A DNA stretch of 7,158 bases from Methanocalculus sp. (lineage in GTDB: Archaea > Halobacteriota > Methanomicrobia > Methanomicrobiales > Methanocorpusculaceae): positions 1 through 7,158 of the forward strand of contig NZ_JAUSCG010000141.1 in the NCBI RefSeq assembly GCF_030651615.1, written 5' to 3'. The position numbers and the translations under genes were made by a program. A model generated the notes under the pieces. It did not search any database and had not been told where the DNA came from. It saw nothing but the letters and a program-made list of their open reading frames with translations. Positions 1 through 5,389 of the stretch are shown here, in pieces (positions within the stretch are counted from its first letter, which is position 1; each line of letters begins with the position of its first letter).

Positions 1-1214
1 ATGATGACTTTATGGAGAGGCTCTTTCATCGTCTCAAGTTCAATGATATCATGCCTGCTCACCGGCCCGACATCGGCACGCATGATCTCGATCTCTTTTG
101 ACTCGAGCTCCTTTGAGAGCGCCTCAAGCGCCCCGATAGTATCTGCCTTGATACTGATCCCAAGATTGGAGAGCTTAATGTTTGCAGTCTGCATCTCGGC
201 ATCGATCTCATCGATGATCTTCTGGCGGTCTCCTTTGATTACGCGGAGAGGAGATCCGGCGATCACATCATCCAGATTCGGAGCTACAAGCTTAATACCG
301 GCTGCCGCAGTAACCGACTTCACACGCTCAAACCGATCTTCAATAAGAATCTCCTTCATCGGTCTCGGTTTTAAGAGTGAGCGGATCTTCGTCTCGATAC
401 ATCCGGATGCACCGGCAACTGCAATCTCGTCACCGACCTTGATCGTTCCGTCATAGAGGATCAGATCCAGGGTCATCCCAAGACCGCGCTCCTCCTTCAC
501 TTCAAGAACCGTCCCCTGACCCGGCCCGTCAACTGTTATTCTGAGTGACTCGGTGAGGTAACGCTGGGCAAGACCGATCATCACCATCAGAAGATCAGGT
601 ATCCCCTCACCCGTTATCCCTGAAGATGGAACGATGGCGATGTTCCTGGCAAAGTCCCGGACACGATCGTACCGTTCAGAATTAAAGCCGAGATCTGAGA
701 GTTTTCCCACAAGTTCGTAGATTTTGGTCTCCAGGATTCCCTGCACCCGTTCATTCTGTTTTGCATAGGTCTTCTGGAACGGTTCATCGGGATGAACCCG
801 CCATCCCGGGATTTTATCGACCTTTGTTGCAGCGATGACGAAGGGGGTCTTACAGTTTCTGAGGATCTGAAGTGCCTCCAGTGTCTGCTGTTTAAAACCC
901 TCGTTAATATCAACCACAAGGATCGCAATTTCGGCGAGGGCACCACCACGTGCGCGGAGGGTTGTGAAGGCGCGGTGACCGGGAGTATCAATAAAGAGGA
1001 GGCCGGGGATATTGATATCGGCATCTTTTTTAAGGCCGCTCATCTTTCGTATCGATTCGATAGGTATCAGCGTCGCCCCGATATGCTGTGTAATCGACCC
1101 CGCTTCAGATGCGCAGACCTTTGAGCCACGGATCTTATCCAGAAGTGATGTCTTTCCGTGATCAACATGCCCAAGCACACAGACGATCGGTGTTCTGATA
1201 TTGTCCTTTGCCAT
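1..1214 (-). CDS. infB: Translation initiation factor aIF5B (IF-2 family), N-terminal 404 codons, C-terminus beyond window
   Basis: This is a ribosome-dependent GTPase of the archaeal/eukaryal IF5B (IF-2) family, which acts in the cytoplasm in subunit joining and initiator tRNA positioning. The frame starts at ATG 1214 and stays open to the window edge. Visible G-domain motifs are the P-loop GHVDHGKT (residues 15-22), the switch I region around ITQHIGAT (41-48), switch II DTPGH (76-80) and the G4 motif as TKVD (130-133) in the context AATKVDKIPGW. The sequence after about residue 225 resembles the beta-barrel domain II, followed by the start of domain III. Family members are usually about 600 residues, so roughly two thirds is present. 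The start is supported by a GGAGG-containing ribosome site at 1226-1230 (minus) and by the immediate G domain typical of archaeal proteins, which lack the long bacterial N-terminal extension. The gene diverges from the tRNA-His gene and no partner gene is seen on its 5' side. Identity is secure; only the 3' end is missing. Confidence 0.97.
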   Translation of the reverse strand, partial: MAKDNIRTPIVCVLGHVDHGKTSLLDKIRGSKVCASEAGSITQHIGATLIPIESIRKMSGLKKDADINIPGLLFIDTPGHRAFTTLRARGGALAEIAILVVDINEGFKQQTLEALQILRNCKTPFVIAATKVDKIPGWRVHPDEPFQKTYAKQNERVQGILETKIYELVGKLSDLGFNSERYDRVRDFARNIAIVPSSGITGEGIPDLLMVMIGLAQRYLTESLRITVDGPGQGTVLEVKEERGLGMTLDLILYDGTIKVGDEIAVAGASGCIETKIRSLLKPRPMKEILIEDRFERVKSVTAAAGIKLVAPNLDDVIAGSPLRVIKGDRQKIIDEIDAEMQTANIKLSNLGISIKADTIGALEALSKELESKEIEIMRADVGPVSRHDIIELETMKEPLHKVI

Positions 1215-1284
1215 TTCTGATTCCCCCTCCCAAAAACCGTAATACACGGGATAAACCCGAAAAGTGATACTCTATAACGCATTC

Positions 1285-1300
1285 GGAGTATTAAAATTCT
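1285..1300 (-). promoter_or_regulatory. Candidate TATA-box promoter of the aIF5B gene
   Basis: Read on the minus strand, an A-rich stretch runs into TTTTAATAC here, about 75-85 bases upstream of the aIF5B start. This resembles an archaeal BRE/TATA element. A start site about 25 bases downstream would give a leader of roughly 55 bases containing a short CGGG/CCCG dyad (1247-1259). A second A/T-rich candidate (TTATAG, near 1273-1278) lies closer to the gene, so the choice is uncertain. This is inference from base composition and spacing only. Confidence 0.35.
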
Positions 1301-1350
1301 TTTGAGACCTCTTCTTCGTACAAGGGTTGGTGCCTGACAGGTTCAATCCG

Positions 1351-1363
1351 TTAGATTAAATAG
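1351..1363 (+). promoter_or_regulatory. Candidate TATA box for tRNA-His
   Basis: The octamer ATTAAATA at 1355-1362 matches the archaeal TATA-box pattern. Its centre is about 36 bases before the mature tRNA 5' end. Transcription starting about 25 bases downstream, near 1382-1386, would leave a leader of about 8-12 bases to be removed by RNase P, which is a normal arrangement for archaeal tRNA genes. The call rests on sequence and spacing only. Confidence 0.5.
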
Positions 1364-1393
1364 TGTTTACTGGCAATTATAATGAGCATTTAT

Positions 1394-1466
1394 GCTAGGG
1401 TAGGGTAGCTGGTCATCCTATAGGACTGTGGATCCTTTGACCCGGGTTCGAGTCCCGGCCCTGGCC
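1394..1466 (+). tRNA. tRNA-His (anticodon GTG)
   Basis: The 73-base cloverleaf folds as follows. The acceptor stem is 1394-1400 with 1459-1465, including one T-G wobble at the third pair. T8-A9 is at 1401-1402 and the D arm at 1403-1418. The anticodon stem is 1421-1425 with 1433-1437, with a mismatched outermost T/T pair. The loop CTGTGGA places anticodon GTG at 1428-1430. The variable loop is TGAC, and the T arm is 1442-1446/1454-1458 around TTCGAGT. The discriminator base is C73 (1466), a histidine-tRNA signature. No CCA tail is encoded. The base before position 1 is T (1393), so the G-1 identity nucleotide of tRNA-His does not appear to be encoded and would have to be added after transcription, if present. 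The gene has no intron. It stands alone between the divergent aIF5B gene and the cooS operon. Confidence 0.93.
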
Positions 1467-1467
1467 T

Positions 1468-1489
1468 TCGGAATTCAATTCCGATTTTT
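1468..1489 (+). terminator. Hairpin plus T-run after tRNA-His
   Basis: Two bases after the tRNA 3' end, TCGGAAT (1468-1474) and ATTCCGA (1478-1484) form a perfect 7-bp stem with a 3-base loop, followed at once by five T residues (1485-1489). The T-run alone fits archaeal termination. The hairpin resembles a bacterial intrinsic terminator and may also stabilise or position 3' processing of the tRNA precursor. The structure is seen directly; the function is inferred. Confidence 0.65.
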
Positions 1490-1690
1490 CTTACAAATTG
1501 TTACCTAGTCCCTTTCTGATCCCGCTTACATGGGAGAAGTAGAAACCATTCCTTTGAGTGACCTGCACACAGCTGTCACAGGGAGACTTCCTGCTCCGTC
1601 CCTTCAACCCTGCAAGTAAAGAAATATTTCCGGAAAAGAGAGGAGATAAACTCACAAATCTGTCTGATTGCTCCGATACACACCTTCAAC
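1490..1690. other. Intergenic region with no convincing gene, several short dyads
   Basis: Between the tRNA terminator and the cooS promoter I see no supported gene or structured RNA. The stretch holds several small symmetrical sequences: GTGAC/GTCAC arms (1558-1562 and 1575-1579) around the 8-bp palindrome ACAGCTGT (1569-1576), and the overlapping palindromes GAAATATTTC (1621-1630) and TTTCCGGAAA (1627-1636). A 29-codon frame (1530-1619) lacks a ribosome site. The dyads could be upstream regulator sites for cooS, but each is short enough to occur by chance. Confidence 0.4.
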
Positions 1691-1703
1691 CATTAACTAT
1701 AAG
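1691..1703 (+). promoter_or_regulatory. Candidate TATA-box promoter of cooS-cooC
   Basis: The sequence CATTAACTATAAG contains TATAA at 1698-1702. The archaeal spacing of about 25 bases predicts a transcription start near 1724-1727 and a leader of about 45 bases before the chosen cooS ATG. An inverted repeat begins inside the box (1701) and a second begins just after the predicted start site, which suggests regulated transcription. The evidence is sequence and spacing only. Confidence 0.5.
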
Positions 1704-1718
1704 AGCCCCTGCGCTCTT
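1701..1718. promoter_or_regulatory. Operator-like inverted repeat between cooS TATA box and start site
   Basis: AAGAGC (1701-1706) and GCTCTT (1713-1718) are perfect 6-base inverted arms separated by 6 bases. The site overlaps the right end of the TATA-like box and ends before the predicted transcription start, a position where an archaeal repressor would block TBP/TFB or RNA polymerase. I do not recognise the motif as the site of a known regulator. Confidence 0.4.
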
Positions 1719-1728
1719 TCATCGGATA

Positions 1729-1751
1729 TGAGATGTGAGTGCTGCATCTCA
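1729..1751. repeat. Perfect 7-base inverted repeat in the cooS leader
   Basis: TGAGATG (1729-1735) and CATCTCA (1745-1751) are exact inverted arms around a 9-base spacer. The repeat lies at or just after the predicted transcription start and ends six bases before the ribosome site. It could be a DNA-binding dyad or a leader hairpin that affects translation of cooS. The symmetry is seen directly; the role is inference. Confidence 0.4.
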
Positions 1752-1755
1752 CAAA

Positions 1756-1761
1756 AAGGAG
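1756..1761 (+). promoter_or_regulatory. Ribosome binding site that fixes the cooS start
   Basis: AAGGAG lies nine bases before ATG 1771. It decides the start against two in-frame alternatives: GTG 1735, which has no purine-rich site upstream and sits inside an inverted repeat, and ATG 1765, which is only three bases from this site. Confidence 0.75.
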
Positions 1762-1770
1762 TGGATGGTA

Positions 1771-3738
1771 ATGTCTGATGGAACAAAAAAGCCGACACTA
1801 CACCTTGTCGGCGAGAAGATGGAGACCTGTGAGCTTGACCGGGCGAAGATGTCACTGATGAACCCGAAAGTTATTCATGAGAAGGTCGAGGAACGGACGA
1901 TCGACGAGATGGCAAAGAAAGTCATCGAACACTGTCTTCAGGAGGGTATTGAGACCATCTGGGACAGGAGCGAGATGCAGGAGCCGCATTGCAAATGGTG
2001 CTCAACCGGTCTCTCCTGCAGCCGGTGCACGATGGGCCCCTGCCGGATCATACCTGAGCGTCATCGTGATCGGGGTGTCTGTGGTGCAGATGCAGATCTG
2101 ATCGTCGCCCGGAACCTGCTTGATACGCTGGCAACAGGTGCTGCATCCCACTCCGATCATGGGAGGGAGATCGTTGAAACGCTCCTGCTTGTTGGAAAGG
2201 GAGAAGGAGCAGGTTATAGGATCACCGATTCCAAAAAACTCTGTGCAATCGCAGAAGAGTATAACATCCCAACCGATCGTGAAGTAAACGAGGTCGCCCA
2301 TGATCTGGCGCTCGCACTCCTTGAAGAGTTTGGGACGATAAAAGGGGAGCTTGGGCTCTGCAAGAGGGCACCGGATGCCACCTATGCCATCTGGAAAGAG
2401 GCGGGCATCCTCCCAAGAGGCATTGACCGCGAGATCGTTGAGGCGATGCACCGGGTCCACATGGGAGTCGGCGCCCACTATGGCAATATGCTGCTTCATG
2501 GGCTCAGGACGGCTCTTGCCGACGGATGGGGAGGATCGATGATGGGAACCGACGTATCTGATATCCTCTTTGGGACACCCACGCCATGCGAATCGCTGAT
2601 GAACCTCGGGGTCTTCAGAGAGGACCAGGTGAACATCACGCTTCACGGCCATAATCCGATGCTCTCGGAGATGATCGTAACAGCAGCAGAGGGTGAAAAG
2701 ATGCTCGCTCTTGCTAAGAAATACGGTGCAACAGGCATCAACCTTATCGGACTCTGCTGCACCGGAAACGAGCTTCTGATGAGGCGGGGCATCCCGATGG
2801 CAGGCAACCATTTCAATCAGGAGCTCGTCATCGCAACAGGTGCACTCGAAGCAATGATCGTCGATTACCAGTGCATCTTCCCTTCACTGCCAAGAACCGC
2901 TAGCTGCTTCCATACAAAGATCATCTCAACCAGCCCAAAAGCGATTATACCAGGTTCTTACTATGTTGAATTCTCGCCTGAGAACGCAACAGAAGCAGCA
3001 GAGGTTATCGTCAGAACAGCAGTCGAGAACTTCAGAAACAGAGATCCTGCGAAGGTCTTCATACCCGGCAAGCCGGTTGCGGTGAATGCCGGTTTCTCAG
3101 TCGAAGCGATCACCGCAGCTCTTGGGGGCACCCTTCAGCCACTCGTTGATGCAATCGCATCCGGAAAGATCCGTGGAGCAGTTGGAATCGTCGGCTGCAA
3201 TAACCCGAAGATTAAACATGACTTTGGCCATGTGACCCTTGCAAAAGAGCTGATCAAACACGATATCCTCTGTGTCGAGACCGGTTGTGCCGCAGTGGCT
3301 TCCGGAAAAGCAGGTCTTCTCACTCCGGATGCCGCCTTCCTTGCAGGGGATGGCTTAAAGGCGATCTGTAAAGCCGTCGGCATTCCGCCGGTCCTCCACA
3401 TGGGATCATGCGTTGACTGCTCACGGATCCTCGTCCTCTTGGCAAATATTGCAAACATCCTCGGTGTCGGGATTCATCAGCTCCCGGTTGCCGGTGCAGC
3501 ACCTGAATGGTACTCACAGAAGGCGGTTGCTATCGGGTCATACTTCGTTGCTTCCGGCGTCTACACGGTGCTTGGTCCGATGCCAAATATCAGCGGAAGC
3601 CCGGCAGTCGTCGACCTTTTGACAAACGGTCTTGAAGATGTTGTGCATGCGAGGTTTGCAGTGGAGCCAGACCCCGTAAAAGCGGCTGATCTGATCATCG
3701 CACATATCGAAGAGAAGAGGAAGGCGCTTGGCATCTAA
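1771..3738 (+). CDS. cooS: Anaerobic Ni-Fe-S carbon monoxide dehydrogenase, catalytic subunit CooS
   Basis: CooS catalyses the reversible oxidation of CO with water to CO2, two protons and two electrons, as a cytoplasmic homodimer. The 655-residue product is near normal family length. C-cluster ligands are recognisable: the HGHNP histidine motif (292-296), Cys330 in LCCTGNE, Cys368, Cys476 in GCNNPK, Cys506 in TGCAAVASGK and Cys547 in HMGSCVDC. The WYSQKAVAIG segment carries the catalytic-site lysine (Lys584). The B-cluster Cys set is 83, 86, 91 and 104. The D-cluster motif is unusual, with Cys74 and Cys77 (CX2C) and Ser82 where the classical second D-cluster Cys would be. The usual histidine ladder reads His127, His130, Glu133, Glu136. 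ATG 1771 is chosen for its ribosome site; GTG 1735 would add 12 residues. The gene overlaps cooC, and no ferredoxin or hydrogenase gene is adjacent. The lack of any ACS gene, together with the sequence type, argues for stand-alone CooS rather than CdhA of the CODH/ACS complex. Confidence 0.96.
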   Translation: MSDGTKKPTLHLVGEKMETCELDRAKMSLMNPKVIHEKVEERTIDEMAKKVIEHCLQEGIETIWDRSEMQEPHCKWCSTGLSCSRCTMGPCRIIPERHRDRGVCGADADLIVARNLLDTLATGAASHSDHGREIVETLLLVGKGEGAGYRITDSKKLCAIAEEYNIPTDREVNEVAHDLALALLEEFGTIKGELGLCKRAPDATYAIWKEAGILPRGIDREIVEAMHRVHMGVGAHYGNMLLHGLRTALADGWGGSMMGTDVSDILFGTPTPCESLMNLGVFREDQVNITLHGHNPMLSEMIVTAAEGEKMLALAKKYGATGINLIGLCCTGNELLMRRGIPMAGNHFNQELVIATGALEAMIVDYQCIFPSLPRTASCFHTKIISTSPKAIIPGSYYVEFSPENATEAAEVIVRTAVENFRNRDPAKVFIPGKPVAVNAGFSVEAITAALGGTLQPLVDAIASGKIRGAVGIVGCNNPKIKHDFGHVTLAKELIKHDILCVETGCAAVASGKAGLLTPDAAFLAGDGLKAICKAVGIPPVLHMGSCVDCSRILVLLANIANILGVGIHQLPVAGAAPEWYSQKAVAIGSYFVASGVYTVLGPMPNISGSPAVVDLLTNGLEDVVHARFAVEPDPVKAADLIIAHIEEKRKALGI

Positions 3739-4537
3739 AACGAGAGATTCTACAAAGCAGAGTACAACGTTACCGGGCCTCCGGGTGATCGTCACCGGGA
3801 AAGGTGGTGTCGGGAAGACCACCTTCACCACCCTTCTTGCCAGAAATCTTACTGAGAAGGGGTTTTCCGTCCTTGCGATCGATGCCGATCCTCAGGAAGA
3901 CCTCGCCAGCTCATTTGGATATACCAGGGATGAGATCACCCCGATCACAAAGAACCGCAGATACATTGAAGAGAAGATGGGGGGGCGAGGGGTGGTCGTC
4001 TTAAACCCCGACCTCTCCGACCTCATTGACAGGTGTGGGAAGAGGACCACAGACGGCATCGGCCTCCTCGTCATGGGAACGGTTGATTCTGCCGGCGGAG
4101 GCTGCCTCTGCCCGGAAAACACCCTGATCCGGGGGATCATCCGGAAGGTCAGGGTGAAGGAGGGTGAAGTAGTCTTAATGGACACACCAGCAGGGCTTGA
4201 ACATCTCGGCCGTGGCCTTGGAAAAGGGTTTTCACATCTTATCGCCCTTGCCGAGCCGACGACAAACGCTCTTAAAACCGCATGCAGAACAGCAGAACTC
4301 GCAGGAGAACTCGGAATTTCTGATCGAACACTTGTCATCAACAAAGTGCGATCAGAAGAGGAGTATCAGAGAGCTATTACAACCCTCGGCTCCGATCACC
4401 CGTTTACCATGATTCGATCCCTCCCTTATGACGATGAGATTGCATCATCGGATCTGATGGCATCAGAGCGGAGATCTGTTATTTTAGATGGAATTTCCGC
4501 ACTCGCCGAGACCATCATCACTAAAAAAGGGAGATAA
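3728..4537 (+). CDS. cooC: CODH nickel-insertion accessory ATPase CooC
   Basis: This is a MinD/ParA-type (SIMIBI) P-loop ATPase that loads or prepares nickel for the C-cluster of CooS. The 269-residue product shows a deviant Walker A GKGGVGKT (24-31) with the family's extra signature lysine at position 25, IDADP (51-55), and the CooC metal-binding CXC motif as Cys126-Leu-Cys128 after a Gly-rich turn. It also shows the switch II segment DTPAGLEHLGRG (152-163), closely matching the AGxEHLGRG pattern of CooC proteins. The call is specific to CooC rather than general MinD because of the CXC and EHLGRG motifs and the position directly after cooS. The start is taken as TTG 3728, which overlaps the end of cooS by 11 bases and has GAGG (3717-3720) seven bases upstream. 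This gives an N-terminal tail of about 17 residues before the first strand. GTG 3785 is an alternative, but it would shorten the first strand and has no ribosome site. The overlap implies translational coupling with cooS. Confidence 0.94.
   Translation: MASKTRDSTKQSTTLPGLRVIVTGKGGVGKTTFTTLLARNLTEKGFSVLAIDADPQEDLASSFGYTRDEITPITKNRRYIEEKMGGRGVVVLNPDLSDLIDRCGKRTTDGIGLLVMGTVDSAGGGCLCPENTLIRGIIRKVRVKEGEVVLMDTPAGLEHLGRGLGKGFSHLIALAEPTTNALKTACRTAELAGELGISDRTLVINKVRSEEEYQRAITTLGSDHPFTMIRSLPYDDEIASSDLMASERRSVILDGISALAETIITKKGR
4523..4528 (-). terminator. T6 run downstream of the cyclophilin gene
   Basis: On the minus strand a run of six T residues occurs about 20 bases after the cyclophilin stop codon, inside the last codons of cooC. 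Oligo-T tracts are sufficient for archaeal termination, so this may end the minus-strand transcript. It overlaps the convergent cooC reading frame. Confidence 0.4.
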
Positions 4538-4547
4538 GAAGGAGAGA

Positions 4548-5018
4548 TCAGGCAAATGTTGCCGAGATGATCTTCACTTCGGTCTTTGGCCGATCATTTC
4601 TGTCGGTCGGTGTCTTTCCCATCGCATTGATAACCTCAATACCGGAGATGACCTTTCCAAAGACCGGATGCTTTGAGTCAAGGTAATTGTTATCAACAAG
4701 ATTGATGAAGAACTGGCTTCCGCCGGTGTTTGGTCCGGCGTTTGCCATCGCAATAGTTCCCCGGACGTTCTTCCTCTTTGGTGAGAACTCATCCCTGATC
4801 GTATAACCCGGACCTCCGGTTCCGGTTCCTTTCGGGTCGCCCCCCTGGATCATAAATCCGGCGATGATTCGGTGGAAGACGGTACCATTATAGAAGCCTT
4901 TTCCAACAAGGGTTGCAAAGTTTCCTGCCGTCACCGGCATATCTTCAAAGAGTTCAAGGGTAAAGTCGCCCATTGTGGTCTTCACAATGACATTTCGTGG
5001 TTTCTGCTCATCTGACAT
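4548..5018 (-). CDS. Cyclophilin-type peptidyl-prolyl cis-trans isomerase
   Basis: This cytoplasmic single-domain cyclophilin catalyses cis-trans isomerisation of prolyl bonds during protein folding. The 156-residue product has no signal peptide and is essentially one catalytic domain. Active-site residues are present in family order: Arg50, Phe55 and Gln58 in VFHRIIAGFMIQGGD, Gln102 and Phe103-Phe104 in GGSQFFI, and His117 in KHPVFGKV. The position equivalent to human CypA Trp121 is Tyr112 (NNYLDSKHPVFG), which in the family usually means weak cyclosporin A binding. Start 5018 gives a protein beginning MSDEQKP just ahead of the first strand. The ribosome site is weak (GGTG about 13 bases upstream), and no upstream start makes a plausible domain. 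The gene is convergent with cooC with only 10 bases between stop codons. It is separated by 97 bases from the FeoC-like gene on the same strand, so limited read-through from the feo cluster is possible. Confidence 0.95.
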   Translation of the reverse strand: MSDEQKPRNVIVKTTMGDFTLELFEDMPVTAGNFATLVGKGFYNGTVFHRIIAGFMIQGGDPKGTGTGGPGYTIRDEFSPKRKNVRGTIAMANAGPNTGGSQFFINLVDNNYLDSKHPVFGKVISGIEVINAMGKTPTDRNDRPKTEVKIISATFA

Positions 5019-5115
5019 GCAGTATGGTATGCACCAGAGATCAATAATGATTCTGGCAACCCATACACTTTCGAATAGGGTATGCAGCTGGAGAAGAGTA
5101 AATCCGAAGTCACAT

Positions 5116-5388
5116 TCACTCCACCTGGGATCTGATGAGGCGCCGCCCTTTTTCGGTGAGCGTGAGACGGGTGGGCATATCCCCCATTTTCTTTGAACAC
5201 CCACTACAGCAGGCACATGCTGGCATCCCTTCTCCGGGGGTGCAGGCTGCATCCCGGCTGAGATAGCCCATATGCTCCATCATCTCAAGCTGATTGAGAA
5301 GCCGTTCCTGTGAGATTCCAAGATCTGCTGCAAGAAGGGAGATAGCAATCCCCCCTCCGGCAACCTTTTCGGCGATATCCCGGATCAT
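5116..5388 (-). CDS. FeoC-like small winged-helix protein with Cys-rich motif
   Basis: This 90-residue protein is the last gene of the feo cluster. Residues 1-46 have the pattern of a winged helix-turn-helix (VAGGGIAISLLAADLGISQERLLNQL, then MEHMGYLSR), and residues 72-85 (PTRLTLTEKGRRLI) look like the wing and closing helix. Between them is a cysteine cluster, Cys49 then Cys58, Cys60, Cys61 and Cys64 (CACCSGC), followed by lysines. FeoC proteins of the Feo system combine a winged helix with a Cys-rich loop that can bind an Fe-S cluster, and they act on FeoB stability or feo expression. The fold, Cys cluster and feo context fit that family; assignment beyond 'FeoC-like' is inference. ATG 5388 has GAGGG upstream, lying in the end of the preceding gene, and starts one base after that gene's stop, so the two are almost certainly cotranscribed. 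A general Fe-S-binding transcription regulator is the main alternative. Confidence 0.72.
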   Translation of the reverse strand: MIRDIAEKVAGGGIAISLLAADLGISQERLLNQLEMMEHMGYLSRDAACTPGEGMPACACCSGCSKKMGDMPTRLTLTEKGRRLIRSQVE

Positions 5389-5389
5389 C

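Noticed and set aside
1..456. Plus-strand frame of 151 codons at the left edge
   Set aside because: It is the complement of the conserved aIF5B frame; its Ser/Ile-rich translation shows no domain.
1339..1350. GGTTCAATCC, resembling a tRNA T-arm
   Set aside because: The loop is one base short and no acceptor, D or anticodon stem can be formed around it.
1530..1619. 29-codon frame starting at ATG 1530
   Set aside because: It has no ribosome site or clear promoter and an unremarkable composition; its length is expected by chance.
1394..1734. tRNA-His 3' end as an attachment site for an element carrying cooS-cooC
   Set aside because: I found no second copy of the tRNA 3' sequence, no integrase gene and no composition break in the window.
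1735..1770. GTG 1735 as start of cooS
   Set aside because: It has no ribosome site, lies within a perfect inverted repeat, and ATG 1771 has AAGGAG at good spacing. It cannot be fully excluded without protein data.
2002..2811. Long open frame (269 codons) on the minus strand inside cooS
   Set aside because: It is antisense to a strongly conserved enzyme gene, has no recognisable domain and looks like a by-product of cooS codon use.
5026..5085. GGTATGC repeated at 5026-5032 and 5079-5085 upstream of the cyclophilin gene
   Set aside because: Seven-base direct repeats at this distance are expected by chance and match no known site.
5019..5252. Extended cyclophilin start giving a 234-residue protein
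   Set aside because: The extra N-terminal part overlaps the FeoC-like gene in another frame and is low-complexity nonsense, while ATG 5018 begins just before the first cyclophilin strand.
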